This document shows positions 44,940-57,125 of a stretch of 64,000 nucleotides of DNA, in pieces. The notes under the pieces were generated by a model, which worked only from the letters and a program-made list of their open reading frames with translations, was not told the DNA's origin and made no database searches. The translations under genes were made by a program, and so were the position numbers. Position 1 is the first letter of the stretch; each line of letters begins with the position of its first letter. The stretch is from positions 40,482,310 through 40,546,309 of the forward strand of contig OW203983.1 of the NCBI GenBank assembly GCA_934047225.1. Reading direction: 5' to 3'. The DNA is from Ypsolopha sequella (lineage: Eukaryota; Arthropoda; Insecta; Lepidoptera; Ypsolophidae).

Positions 44940-45765
44940 CACTTACCTCGATAATAATCCTATGTGGGCATTTTCGTCGATTACATTTGGTATTTACCCA
45001 ATACTATGTATGTATGTATGTATGAATGTTTGTCCGACGATAATTTGAGTATCGTTGAACCGAACGTCATGAAATTTGGTACGCGAGTAAATGAGACAGA
45101 AATAATTTTTAAGTTCTAACATGAGTGAAATCTGTCAAGGGGCTACCGAGACATGGGATTGTAAGAGGGGGTTCGTGAGTTCACAGTTCGGGGCGAAGGT
45201 ATATACCGACCTACCCATTGGTTAAAGATTGAGCGCCTCATTTGGCATCAATCAGAACAGAACTTTATGACGTTTCTTCGGGATATTTTTTCATCTACTT
45301 TTAATACATGTCAATTTTTATTATATCCGATTAATCAAGTTACGCAATGTGAAACGGTCATTTGAAGTTTTGCAGTTGACATTATACTGACTCTCAAAGA
45401 GTTTTATTTTTGTTGATCAACGCGCTGCCAATTTACTAATGGTAGATAAATAATATCGTGTCTTGGGTAGGGTTACCATCTCTGGACTTGTCCGGATATG
45501 ACCGGGTTTTTCATTTGATCGGATATTTCACTTAGACGGAAAAATTAGTTCCCCATGAGCAAATGCCTTAAGAGAGTGCACAAATATACTGTGGCCAACA
45601 ATAAATAAACAAGGCTTTAATTTACACTAGCTGGTAATTAGTTAAGGGTTCTTGATTTTTTTGGGGGTCAAGGTCGCGAGTTGCGGAAACGATTAGATTT
45701 TTTGAAAAACCGTTCTTTTTCGTTCTGGTCTGATGCCGACACGCAATTTTGTGATTGTTGAAAAA
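44940..45765. other. No recognised gene
   Basis: Contains a short TATG run at 45006-45034 followed by GTTTGTCCGACGATAATTTG, a layout common in moth repeats, but no second copy in this window. Confidence 0.4.
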
Positions 45766-46030
45766 GGTGTCTAATGTATAGGTCGAAATATATTTTAAAA
45801 AACTAGGTTAGGTTAGGTTTCAACATTATGAAACTATTCAGAGCCGACCGAAGCGGAGCGAGGCGTCCCCGAAGTCAGATGCAAAAATGGTGTCTAATGT
45901 ATAGGTCAAAATATATGTAAAAAACTAGGTTAGGTTAGGTTTCAACATTATGAAACTTTTTAGAGCCGAGCGGAGCGGAGCGAGGCGTCCCCGAAGTCGG
46001 ATGCAAAAAAGGTGTCTAATGTATAAGCCC
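45766..46030. repeat. Tandem duplication, unit 122-123 bp, with GGTTAGGTTAGG
   Basis: GGTGTCTAATGTATAGG at 45766, 45889 and (start only) 46011. Each unit has AGGTTAGGTTAGGTTTCAAC and a GAGCGGAGCGAGGCGTCCCC block. The latter resembles motifs at 46585-46610 and 63115-63140. Confidence 0.8.
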
Positions 46031-46289
46031 TTTCAAAATGCATAAATTGTATATTTACGATCAAAATAACCGCAAAAAAAAATTATAAAAAAAGAGGGGT
46101 TATCTTTACCAGCTAATGTAAATTCCTTCCAAAAACAATCAAAATAACACGGTTTGACTATCCATTTAAAACGGCCACCATCTTTTAATATGTAACTTTT
46201 TATGATAAATCATTTTTATTTTGAGGTTATTTTCGTATGTCATTGGGAAAATAAACTAAAGAGCGTTTGGAACTTTTGTAGTATTTGTT

Positions 46290-46520
46290 CTTGCTTACCA
46301 CTTGCTGAACGGTGAAGGAAAATATCGTAAGGAAACCGCATGCCCTAAAAAGCGTGGGTTTGTGCCCAAAGAACGGCGGTAGGGGGGTTCAACACTCATC
46401 ACGTTGGGACGTAATAATCGTTGTTGAAATGCGGGTTTACCGAGTGTTGATTGTGACTTGCATTTCACAGTTCACACTCGGAACACCTCTGACACCCTCT
46501 TGGGGATTCATGTCTTGACG
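46290..46520 (+). repeat. Interspersed repeat family C, longest copy
   Basis: CACTTGCTGAACGGTGAAGG at the start (also at 27168-27187) and a TCGGAACACCTCTGAC...GGGGATTCAT end (also at 19905-20012 and 18898-19030). A 68-codon ORF across it is not recognised as a protein. Confidence 0.55.
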
Positions 46521-46940
46521 AATTCGGCATTTTCTAATTTGCCTCGGCATATAGTAATTCTGTTAGAAGTATTGAGGGTCGCCTCGCTCCGCTCCGCTTT
46601 GCTCGGATCCTAATATGTACTTAATTTTATAATTGTACCTATTTTTCCGATTCCAACTTTTTAGAAAACGGAAAGCGGAATTTTACTGTTTATCTGCCAC
46701 ACATGTCGAGATCGTATCTAGGCCGATTAGGTACATGTAAATTCTAGCTATTGAATGTTGCATTCAGGAACCGATGATTGAGGTATGCTTGCTTCGAGTA
46801 TGCCCTGTCCCGACGGAGCACCAGGCCGGTAATACTCGGGAATGTTTCAAGGACCAGTGAGACTTGGTGAACAATCACACGCAACGACCGATATCTAGGG
46901 AGCACGTAGTGTATGCCGGGTGCAAATAAAATCTAAGCAA

Positions 46941-47448
46941 TCCCACTAATATTATAAACAGGAAAGTTTGGATGGATGGATGTTTGTTGCTCCTTCACGC
47001 CGTGACTACTGAACTGATTAGGCTGAAACTTTGCACAAATGTAGTTCAAGACCTGGAATAGGACAAAGGCTACTTTTTATCCCATAAATCAGTTCCCATG
47101 GGAACAAGAAATAGTGTCGTTCAGAGACGTGCCTTGGCCTTCAGCCTTACCAAACATACTACTAGGGCTAGGGGATTAAATCAGTTATCAAAGACCGCCA
47201 AAGAGACATTAGCAAAGGATTAATTCAAAAAACAAAAAATAGTGTCTATCAGAAAAGCGGCTCGGCCAAAGACACTTTACATGGGGATCAAATGAGAGAT
47301 GATGAGAACCCAAAAAACACTCCATATCTCAAAACCAGAGTCATGTCAACTACGTACTAAAAAATTAATGAGCTGATAAATATTTACAGATTTAATACGA
47401 CTACAGAAAAACTTAAACAACGCGGGCGAAGCCATGGGCAAAAGCTAG
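46941..47448 (+). mobile_element. Non-autonomous Helitron H2
   Basis: Starts TCCCACTAATATTATAAACA after A and ends GCGAAGCCATGGGCAAAAGCTAG (CTAG at 47445-47448) before T. The GC-rich hairpin precedes the end. 508 bp, no ORF. The first 170 bp resemble the start of H1. Confidence 0.78.
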
Positions 47449-47611
47449 TAAATTATACGCCACTGCTCACTTTCAAAAATCATAAAAACGCTTAGAATAA
47501 GGAAAGAAAAAAGTAACGAAGGAACTTTTTCTTTTGGTGTAATAACGTTTTCATCAGGCTTCCCTACATTTATGGTAAATAAATCACAGGCACATTCATA
47601 CATATGGGTTA

Positions 47612-49117
47612 CTAGCTTCTGCCCGCGGCTTCGCCCGCGTGGCCTACAGGAAACAAATTACATTTTTTTCAGAAACAAACATTATAAGTGCTCTCACTCC
47701 CTCTGGGAGTCAAGGTGTAGTGCTCGGCCGAAAAACTTGCATGCTCAGACTACGAACGCGCCCTGCTCGGCCTTCGGCCTCGCGGGCGCGTTCTCCGTCC
47801 TCACATGCTCGTTTTTCGGCCTCACCAGAATGCCAAACGGACTCACCGATCAAAGTTTTTCCGAAAGAGTGTCAAAGTCCCTATCAGTTGTCAAAAATTT
47901 TCAAATTTGAATACAGCAGCGTAATTAGCGACCCCGAATGCCCCTTGAGTTTTATGCAAATCGGGATACTTTCTTTGGACCTGTCAAAAAACTGTCAAAA
48001 CTGTTTAATTTTTTTTTTGGTCATATAGCCCCAGCTTGACCGATCACAATAGTTGAAACCCGAACTCCCTACAATTAGCCTTTCGGGAGATATGGCCGAT
48101 CAAATGTTTGGCAATTTTTTTTTTACGACTTTAGATCTTGCCGAGCCCTTTTCTTAGAGTACCATGAACATGGGTCTATAGCATTAGCTGTTTGGGAGAT
48201 ACGGGCCTGTAAAGTTTTGACACTTTCGGCGGGTAGATCTCGTCGAAACCTTTTCCTAGACACCCATCAACATGGGTCTAAGTCTAGCCGTTTGGGAGAA
48301 ACAGGCCGTCAAAGTATTCACATAAAAAAGAACTTTTTTTGGTACCCCGTGGTCCAACCCCTTCAACCTTCCATTCCAAAAATATTTTGCTGGGATATTG
48401 AAAGATATAGATAGATTGTGGATATATAGATAGATAGATACCTCAAAAGGAAAAAATGGAACCCTAATAGGATCACTTGTGTGGCTGTCTGTCTGTTCGT
48501 CTGTTACAGCCGATTTGCTCTGGCACACATACTTTCAAGAATTTTCATGTCCACTATATAAAATTTCAAAATCGATGCCATTTTCATAATTAACGTCCCA
48601 AAAAACCATAAAAACGACACCCATATTGATATTTACACATTTCAACATATCAACCCCATCGCACCCCAACAGGGGATGATGGTATTTCACGTCCACTTCG
48701 TTGGATTTAGAAATAGTTGTTGTTTTCGTAATCAGCGACCCGATAAACCATACAAACGATACCCATGTTGATTTTCAGAATTTGTCACCCCATTTCCCCC
48801 TTTTAGGGGTGGAATTCTGAAAAAACCTGAAACACATGTTTACTCATTTATAGATAGGAGTACTCTTGTGAAGTCTCGAATAAAATAGTCTAACTAATCT
48901 TGTTTCCCCATATAAACTTTGGACCCCCGTTTCACCCCCTTAGAGGGTGAATTTTGAAAAATCCTTTCTTAGTGGATGCCTACACTATATAAGGTATCTA
49001 TATGCAAAATTTCAAGTCTCTAGGACCAGTGGTTTAGGCTGTGCGTTGATATATAAGTCAGTCAGTCAGTCAGTCAGTCAGTCAGTCAGTCAGGACTTTG
49101 AATTTTATATATACAGA
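47612..49117 (-). mobile_element. Non-autonomous Helitron H3
   Basis: On the minus strand it starts TCTGTATATATAAAATTCAA after A, passes a CAGT-repeat tract, and ends GCGGGCAGAAGCTAG (CTAG complement at 47612-47615) before T. 1506 bp. It contains GGGAGATATGGCC-type lines repeated with variation and a TAGA microsatellite near 48405-48440. ORFs at 47572-48028 overlap in two frames and look like translations of GC-rich repeat. Confidence 0.72.
49052..49094. repeat. CAGT microsatellite
   Basis: About ten AGTC repeats inside Helitron H3. Confidence 0.9.
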
Positions 49118-50385
49118 TACTAACACAAACTGACCACCATACGAACCACATACGTGAGGTAGTAAAACCAACCTATTTTAGATGAAAATTAAAAATGGAA
49201 AATATTTATTTCTTTAACAAAAATGGTACATGCTTATATCTTGGTGGCTGTGACTTTTTCAAGTGAACACCTGTATTAAAAGGACACGATCTTCCACATC
49301 CATCGTATCAAATAAATTTACTCTAAAATATTTATCTTTAATATAATATTTGTAATATTTATTATAGCGCAGTGTGTGAGTGTGTGAGGATGTGTAAGAG
49401 GGTGTGTGCGTTAGGGTGCATGTGTGTAGATGTAAATAATTGTAATTAAATTATATAAATTAAGTTCAGTTAGCCCTACGAAGCTGATTCTTGGGATCGA
49501 TTAGTATAATCTCTAACTAATGTAATTAACCGGTATATTTTTTGTATTATATTTATAGCTTAATTATATCACCTCACTTCATGTTTGTTTTATATTAGCT
49601 TTGGATCTACAAACTACGCCAAAAACACTTTCCTCAGCCGCAGCTGCAGGGTACACAATAAAAAACTGAAACATGTGGATTGTTTTACACTTTCTCTTAC
49701 GTCCTTTACAAATAAAGCACGTTTAATTTTGTTACAATATTATATGTAGGCTTTAACGTAATTTATGTTATAAGCTTACTTTAATTAACTTATATTTTGT
49801 CGCCGATGTTAACATTTGAATATATAATATACTATTCTTACTTTAGGGACCTCCTTATCGATGTTAGAACAAGATTACGTTTAAGTTACTATAACTTATA
49901 GTAATATGTTCATATAATATGTATTATAGTCTATAAGACTGTTTGTGTCCTAAATAAATAAAAATAAAATCGTTGGTTTCATCGTAATTTATCGTTTTCA
50001 GCCATTTAGTTATGCGTTTTTTGGATTCATAATTTGTTAACCTGTCCATATCCAATGCTTCATTGATTAGATTGTATAAATTTTAATGTGTTGCTTGCGT
50101 TTTATACTGTCGTTGTGCAAAAGATGTGCAGCAGAGTCCGCTCTCTCCCTCTGCGCCCGCGCGTCTCTGGTAGCTAGGAAACTACTAAAATGGACGCAAA
50201 ACGAAGTTATGACCTAGCAACGATTTCTGGGATGTACTATATTTCTAAGTCAGGGGTTAAAGGCTAACACGCTCGCTCCGCTTCGCTCGTCATCGCCCTA
50301 TTTTTGACTCATTTAGTTTCATAATATTAATCTAAAGTTAACAAACCAGCGTTGGGTAGACCTAGGTTTATTCGGGAAATATCCG
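49118..50385. other. No recognised gene
   Basis: A GT-rich run at 49370-49430 resembles that at 26495-26555. Otherwise nothing supported. Confidence 0.4.
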
Positions 50386-52016
50386 AATTTTCGATCTTTA
50401 TCCAAGGAGCTTGGGTAACTCTAAGTTAAACCTAGCTTTACCCATTCTTCTAAAATTACCCGTGACTTATAGATGTCAGGGCTTCCTGTACCCCTTCTGG
50501 ATGAGTTTCGTAGGTATACCTATTTATCCATGTTGCCTGTGTGTAGTAAATTTTCGATCTTTATCCAAGGAGCTTGGGTAATTCTAAGTTAAACCTAGCT
50601 TTACTCATTCTTCTAAAATTACCCGTGACTTATAGATGTCAGGGCTTCCTGTACCCCTTCTGGATGAGTTTCTTAGGTATACCTATTTATCCATGTTGCC
50701 TGTGTGTAGTAAATTTTCGATCTTTATCCAAGGAGCTTGGGTAATTCTAAGTTAAACCTAGCTTTACCCATTCTTCTAAAATTACCCGTGACTTATAGAT
50801 GTCAGGGCTTCCTGTACCCCTTCTGGATGAGTTTCGTAGGTATACCTATTTATCCATGTTGCCTGTGTGTAGTAAATTTTCGATCTTTATCCAAGGAGCT
50901 TGGGTAATTCTAAGTTAAACCTAGCTTTACCCATTCTTCTAAAATTACCCGTGACTTATAGATGTCAGGGCTTCCTGTACCCCTTCTGGATGAGTTTCGT
51001 AGGTATACCTATTTATCCATGTTGCCTGTGTGTAGTAAATTTTCGATCTTTATCCAAGGAGCTTGGGTAATTCTAAGTTAAACCTAGCTTTACCCATTCT
51101 TCTAAAATTACCCGTGACTTATAGATGTCAGGGCTTCCTGTACCCCTTCTGGATGAGTTTCGTAGGTATACTTATTTATCCATGTTGCCTGTGTGTAGTA
51201 AATTTTCGATCTTTATCCAAGGAGCTTGGGTAATTCTAAGTTAAACCTAGCTTTACCCATTCTTCTAAAGTTACCCGTCACTTATAGATGTCAGGGCTTC
51301 CTGTACCCCTTCTGGATGAGTTTCGTAGGTATACCTATTTATCCATGTTGCCTGTGTGTAGTAAATTTTCGATCTTTATCCAAGGAGCTTGGGTAATTCT
51401 AAGTTAAACCTAGCTTTACCCATTCTTCTAAAATTACCCGTGACTTATAGATGTCAGGGCTTCCTGTACCCCTTCTGGATGAGTTTCGTAGGTATACCTA
51501 TTTATCCATGTTGCCTGTGTGTAGTAAATTTTCGATCTTTATCCAAGGAGCTTGGGTAATTCTAAGTTAAACCTAGCTTTACCCATTCTTCTAAAATTAC
51601 CCGTGACTTATAGATGTCAGGGCTTCCTGTACCCCTTCTGGATGAGTTTCGTAGGTATACTTATTTATCCATGTTGCCTGTGTGTAGTAAATTTTCGATC
51701 TTTATCCAAGGAGCTTGGGTAATTCTAAGTTAAACCTAGCTTTACCCATTCTTCTAAAGTTACCCGTCACTTATAGATGTCAGGGCTTCCTGTACCCCTT
51801 CTGGATGAGTTTCGTAGGTATACCTATTTATCCATGTTGCCTGTGTGTAGTAAATTTTCGATCTTTATCCAAGGAGCTTGGGTAATTCTAAGTTAAACCT
51901 AGCTTTACCCATTCTTCTAAAATTACCCGTCACTTATAGATGTCAGGGCTTCCTGTACCCCTTCTGGATGAGTTTCGTAGGTATACCTATTTATTCATGT
52001 TGCCTGTGTGTAGTAC
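50386..52016. repeat. Satellite, 163-bp unit, ten copies
   Basis: TCGATCTTTATCCAAGG occurs at 50391 and then every 163 bp to 51858. Units differ by single bases. Variants GTATACTTATT (units 5 and 8) and AAAGTTACCCGTCAC (units 6 and 9) recur with a three-unit spacing, so units 5-6 and 8-9 descend from one 489-bp duplication. 163 is not a multiple of three, so no frame runs through it. Function unknown. Confidence 0.95.
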
Positions 52017-52076
52017 CAACCACGCAGAGGTTCATCTTCTATGAAACTGCTACGAATAGAGAACTACTGCATAGTT

Positions 52077-52201
52077 CTAATGCATGCGAAATTCAACGCG
52101 TGCAAAAGAGATGGCATGTTAGGCGGGCGTCGTCGCACGCACGACAAATTTCAATCTCAAGTTGATGTTGATGAAAATCAGAATTACGCGGTAGACCCGC
52201 T
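52077..52201. mobile_element. MITE family M, copy 4, left end missing
   Basis: Core and right end (ATCAGAATTACGCGGTAGACCC) are intact, but the left terminal repeat is absent; about 60 bp of other sequence (52017-52076) separates it from the satellite. Confidence 0.75.
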
Positions 52202-52294
52202 GCTACCGGTGGAGAGTATATCTATTTATCGATCTGCGTATTATGATATGTATGACAATTGGAAATGAGAGAAATTATTATTTATTTTTAAGGT

Positions 52295-52480
52295 TGCGTA
52301 CCCGAAAGGCAAAACGGATCCCTCTATTAATGTCACTCTGCTGTTCGTATCTCTGTCTGTATGTCTGTCTGTCTGTCCGTATGTCACGGGTCTCTTAAAC
52401 GAAATGAGACAGAAGCCTGGAATTTTGAGAAATTTCAATGTACCTATAATGATAACCCAAAAATATAAGTGGGCCAACCA
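52295..52480. repeat. Probable diverged relative of repeat family B
   Basis: GTTGCGTACCCGAAAGGC, then a CTGTCTGTCTGTCTGTCCG tract and GTATGTCACGGG, in the layout of family B starts. No matching end. Confidence 0.4.
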
Positions 52481-52909
52481 TGCCCTATGTTCGGTGTCCC
52501 CATGACTTTGTAATTTATTAAATCACCGCGATGTAGGTAGGGTAAAACATGTCATTTTGTAATTTATATAGTGACAATTTCGCAAGTGCGTATGGTTGTG
52601 ATGACGTCATAATTTTTTGTATGGACATTTAAATTTTTTGGTGTAGGCTAACAAAAACACCTAGTCTAAAACTGTCAACTTTGACGCCCACCCATTTTAT
52701 TTATTTTTAAAGATAAAAGAAATTCAAAATATTGTTATAATGGCACCCCACACGCTAAAGTAAGAAAAAAAAAATCTTTTCCTTTTTCTTGTATGGAAGA
52801 TACATGAAAAACAATTTAGTTAGGTAAATTTTTAATTTATTTTTGTTTATTATAGTTTTGTAAATTTACATATAATATTTAAAACACGTTTTTACAAAGA
52901 GAACCGACA

Positions 52910-52980
52910 TTGTGTACAATGTACAAAGGCGGCACTTATTGCTTATAGCAATATCTCCCAGGCAACCCAAATTTGGGTAG
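52910..52980 (-). mobile_element. CR1/Jockey-like LINE 3' UTR fragment, copy 3
   Basis: GGCGGCACTTATTGCTTATAGCAATATCTCCCAGGCAACC is the reverse of the box at 39851-39890. Confidence 0.6.
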
Positions 52981-53230
52981 AAATAAAGATATTAAAACAA
53001 GTAACATAGAAAGAGGTATTGTGAATGCTAAAGAATTATCTGAGGGCTGTTTAAACTAAACTTACATAATGCTAACATAATAATAGAATACATATTTTTA
53101 TATCCTATAGTGCCGGCAAAGGCTGCACTTAAAGCAATAACGCCTTTCTATACAATGTCTGTTATCTATATAAAAATGTGTTTTAAATATCTATCTAAAT
53201 GTACAAAAGTAAAATAAATAAAAATAAATA

Positions 53231-54080
53231 AAACCGGCCAAGTGCGAGTCGGACTCGCGTACTTAGGGTTCCGTATTGTGGATGATAAATTTAATTTTTA
53301 CTTTTTTTTTTCGTGAATTTCTCAACCGCTTTATTTTTCCTGTAATCTTTACGTTATCACATATTACCATGATTTTTTTCATATTTTTTGGTCCACCAGT
53401 TTTCGAGTTAAGGGGGGGACATACATTTTTTATGGTTTTTCAATGATGTCTCGAAATAAATGCAATTAAATATTCTCTAAGAATTAAATAAAGCCAAATT
53501 ATATATTTTTAGAATAAGCTTTTTAATACTTACAATTTGATACCCATATTGTATTTTTATAGTATATTTTTTCATTTGTTTTACTATTTTTTTATATTTC
53601 TCATTTGTGCTCAACTTTTTTTAAATCGCTATAGTTTTCCTGTAATTGGTCAGTTATGATCTATAATTGCAATTTTTTTCATATTTTTCAGTTTACCAGC
53701 TTCGGAGATAAGGGGGGAGGGACATACATATTTTTGTGGTTTTTTATAGATTTCTCGAAATCAGTGCCAGTAAATATAATAAAAAGGTATATTTTTACAA
53801 TAAACTTCTTAATATCTACAATTTGATACCCATATTCCATTTTTAAGATAATATTTTTTATTTTTCTTACTTTTGTTTTGGAAATATTTTGAACAATTAA
53901 AAATTTTTCATATTTATTTTATATATGGACATATTAATACTATTTTTGTGCCAAATTTCATGTCTTTATCTTTAACGGTGCTAAAGTTATGAGGCTGTGA
54001 CATACGGACGGACGGACGGACGGACAACGGAGTCTCACCACAAAGGTTCCTTTTGTACCTTTTAGGTACTACGGAACCTT
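53231..54080. repeat. Interspersed repeat family B, copy 3 (longest)
   Basis: ACCGGCCAAGTGCGAGTCGG at the left, a run of GGAC repeats at 54004-54024 and GGTACTACGGAACCTT at the right. An internal half repeats itself with changes (53300-53500 and 53590-53850), so the element contains an old internal duplication. Confidence 0.7.
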
Positions 54081-54306
54081 AAAAATAATAAAATATGTAC
54101 CTGACTACATTATTTTTCATATAACTTCCATACTAGAAAAAGAAAAAGAATTTTTTTTTCTTACCTCTGCGTGTGGGTACCATTATCGAGAGTTCATTGA
54201 GTAGAGTATTAATATATTTTAAATTTATTTTAGTTGACCTACCTAGTCTAAATTGAAATACCTAGTCTAAAAGTTGACAGTTTTAGACTAGGTATTTTTG
54301 TTAGCC

Positions 54307-56329
54307 TTCCCTTCATTGACTTTATTACGGAAAACAAGATGCTCCCGAACTATATGGCTATATGAGTGAGGTAAAAAAAGTCAAGTTGATACCGGAAGCA
54401 AACGTCTCCAAAAAACGGTCGAATTCCATCAGTCTAACCATCCTATTTGTCAAGATTACCAAAGATTCGGGCTGACTAAGCGATACCCGAGCGTATGAGA
54501 AATGTATTGGAAAATTCTGTGATAACGATTCTGCTCTTAAAAGATTACAGAAACCGATTTGAAACGACATATTGTTAGGGTTCCGACTTTTCTTTGACTT
54601 TCCCAAAAAGAAACCATCGTCATCATTCGAGGTCTTTTGTCTGTCCTTTATGTTTATCTCTCCGTTTCAAACTTTTAATTTAACAAGTTTTTTTGATATT
54701 AATCTTTGTTCTTGAGCTCAGAGTAGATAAAATAGGATTTTATAAGCTGCCTTAACATGGATTGTTCGTCACAATGTGTCATCAAGTTCTTTGATAGCAT
54801 TGCAGATTCGATTACAAACCGTTCCGGCTCCGGGGAGGTGTTGAGACCGAATAAAGGAATCGAATTTAACTTCAGACTCTATTGCCTGGAAGCGTACCAT
54901 CATAAAAGTGCAGAGTGCAGACACGGACAAACTTTACAAGTTTATGTCTCCGTTTTACTATCCGTCTTTATTGGCTAGACTTTTTCGGTGTCCTAAAAAC
55001 GCAGTTTTCTGATAAATACGGTATTGATGCATTTAAAACAACAATTATTCTGGTCGCTTCTCTCCAATAGAGCACACACCATCAACGTCTTGAGCAGAGG
55101 TCCCCCAGCTGGGTGAACAGGAGATGAATGTTCTCGGCGTTCCCTTTTTTTGGCCGGGTAAAGTTGTAGAGGCCAGACGGCCAACAGCATAGTAGGACAC
55201 TCACAAAAAAAGGAAGTGTAGTTATTATGATTTTATTTGCACCCATTCAAACCCTCCCAATTTTTCCCAAACAATTACTATTTTAATTAGTCATTCATTA
55301 CCTACCTGGCATAGCAGTCAAGCTTGTCAATGGGAAAAAAAAACTAAAACGTAAAACAACAAAGTTGTATTTCAGCTGGCTGTTGTGTCTAAGCATAAAA
55401 CGTTCATCAGATTCTGCGGATACTTTGTAGTTTGTAGCGAGTCGCTCGCTGTGGCTCGAAGCTTTGTAGACTGTATAGCTCGGAATAGCTGCTACGGCGG
55501 AAAGGTTTTATGATTCAGTTTTTAGGATCTTATCCAAAAGGTATAAATAGATCAAATATCTCATCGTAGGATGTTTAACTACGTCTAAAATCAAGTAAAT
55601 TACTGGTAATCACGGTTAGGACATGTTCGCGTTTTTTTTTTTCATTTTCACAATTAAGTTTAAAAAAATACTTGTACTGGCTTTCAACAGAAAGTCGGTC
55701 AAACAACAATCTACTCGAAGCAATGCAGCAATTATGCCGCGTCTGCTTAAAACAATAAGAATTTAGATATTAAAGATTTACTTAGGCAACGATAAAAATA
55801 ACTTTTCACTTTCGTTTCGTTTCACGTTTGCTACAAGCGAACAAAACTACGTAACGTTTTATGCTCTAGTCACTAGTGCATAAAAGTGCATCTTCTAAGA
55901 CTATGGCAATAGGCCATACAGCCAGATACACAGTACAACTTCATAGACAAACTTTTTGAAATTCAATAATGTTCGCGCTAGATTCTATCAAATTAGCGCG
56001 AACTGAGAGGACAGAAGCTTCAGATGATTCTTAAAGGATATTTCTACAAGGCCTTCTTTTCTTTTAGACAATATTTTTTCATGGAATACATATGTAACAC
56101 GTTTACAATCTATCACGTGACACTGGCAGAATTTTCGACATCGGCTGCATTTGCCAAAATAAAAATTGAATTGAATATACAGTTACTTTAAAGAGAGATA
56201 ATATAAAACAAACAGACATGTTTGTTTGATTAATTATCACACTGACTTATAGACAGACCAAACTTATACAATAAAACATAAAAAACACCTGACTCAATTC
56301 AAATTAAAACACACACTTATTTGTTCTAG
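54307..56329. other. No supported gene
   Basis: Short ORFs (54358-54606 minus, 54757-54978 plus) show no recognisable domain. If the candidate gene at 56330 has upstream exons they would lie here or to the left, but I could not identify any. Confidence 0.35.
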
Positions 56330-56452
56330 GTATCACTACACGAGATGTCCGATCGTCGCCAGTCCAGATCTACTAAAAAATCGAAGAGAAATATTTATAA
56401 TGGCCCAATAACCAGAAGCCGGGCGAAAAAAATTCTCGAAGCGTCATTACAG
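56330..56452 (+). CDS. Candidate host gene, exon a (basic protein)
   Basis: A pyrimidine-rich tract ending in TTGTTCTAG precedes 56330. ATG at 56345 opens 36 codons, MSDRRQSRSTKKSKR then GPITRSRAKKILEASLQ, that end in CAG before GTCATT at 56453. The composition (many Arg, Lys, Ser) differs from the Leu/Phe/Ile-rich chance ORFs of the region. The frame ends in phase 0, and the next candidate exon starts in phase 0. The donor is weak at positions +3 to +6. The role is unknown; a basic, probably nuclear protein is only an inference. It could also be a captured or dead exon. Confidence 0.42.
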
Positions 56453-56557
56453 GTCATTATTATTACATTAGACATATTAACCAAATAATGACATCCGGAT
56501 TTAAGAGCTCCTAAAAATTGTACCAATGTCATTAGTTATTCTTTATAATATAACAAC

Positions 56558-57125
56558 GGGGATGGCGTGACACAAATTTTATACGAGCACCGCTGTCGCC
56601 ACGTTTTGGAATAACCTAGTATTACCTAGTTAGTAAACATACGCGGCGCACACATAGATTCACCCATCTTCATACAGCCAAAATAACACCTTATTTCTAT
56701 GAAGCTTAGATGTAAAATACCAAACATGTCATGTGCCAAGCTATTACATATATGTGTTAAAAGCCATGACCAGCGGCCGTACTATGACACAGTTAGATCC
56801 GTGTTGATAATGTTTGAAAAAATATACATTGCGGCGTTAATATTCTAACTCAATGCCAATATTGTCTAATTTCAACGCTACTCGCTACAACGCTAAATAT
56901 TTCATGGTAAGGTTGAAATTTTATTTACCGCAAGGTTTATTTTATAAATATCTCAGTAAATACATGTTTAAATTACATACGAGTGAAATGAAACTCCTTT
57001 GGATGTCTTATTTGCGTTATTCGAAGAGATAGAACAATTTGCCACGCTGCAATACACCATTTTAACAATATGTTTTTTCAAACGCGTTCGGTTGAGAAAT
57101 GAGAGGCCCGCGGGTTATGCCCCGA
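56558..57125 (-). mobile_element. Segment shared with Helitron H1, carrying the second THAP exon
   Basis: On the minus strand, GCGGGCCTCTCATTTCTCAA, the THAP exon, and later TTCATACAGCCAAAATAACA and GATGGCGTGACACAAATTTT (plus-strand reading) all have counterparts in 33085-33445. About 200 bp at 56755-56953 are absent from the Helitron copy. Helitron ends are not present here. Confidence 0.65.
56981..57060 (-). pseudogene. THAP-type zinc-finger first-exon fragment, second copy
   Basis: The minus-strand ATG at 57058-57060 opens MVYCSVANCS, runs to KGVSFHS and stops at a GTATGT donor at 56980, exactly 80 nt as in the copy at 33141-33220. Two Cys ligands of a C2CH THAP domain are present, and the Cys and His partners are not in this exon. 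The copy sits in the antisense direction within the first proposed intron of the candidate gene at 56330. Because it is longer at the 3' side and not bounded by Helitron ends, it may be nearer the original gene, but no second exon was found downstream to 54307. Confidence 0.55.

Larger units (their letters stand above)
52646..54306. mobile_element. Composite TIR element, 1.66 kb, with nested repeats
   Basis: GGCTAACAAAAACACCTAGT and AAAACTGTCAACTTT at the left mirror AAAGTTGACAGTTTT and ACTAGGTATTTTTGTTAGCC at the right. Further in, a second inverse pair is visible: TAATGGCACCCCACACG (52739-52755) against CGTGTGGGTACCATTA (54170-54185), each followed by a poly-A/T tract. Inside lie a LINE UTR fragment and a full copy of repeat family B. 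No target duplication is visible. Confidence 0.65.

Noticed and set aside
45795..45960. Telomeric TTAGG repeat
   Set aside because: Only two or three imperfect repeats within a larger duplicated unit; not an array.
47572..48028. Overlapping ORFs of 112 and 129 codons
   Set aside because: Two frames open over the same GC-rich segment of Helitron H3, one beginning in its 3' hairpin; no recognised domain.
50386..52016. CRISPR-like array (regularly spaced repeats)
   Set aside because: The whole 163-bp unit is repeated, with no variable spacers, and the context is eukaryotic.
51878..52268. ORFs of 95 and 75 codons at the satellite end
   Set aside because: They run from the satellite into MITE M copy 4; the similar ORF at 17512 is only the MITE read in the same frame.
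54757..54978. 73-codon ORF as first exon of the candidate gene
   Set aside because: No donor in a matching phase was found and no domain is visible; composition is not basic like the other exons.
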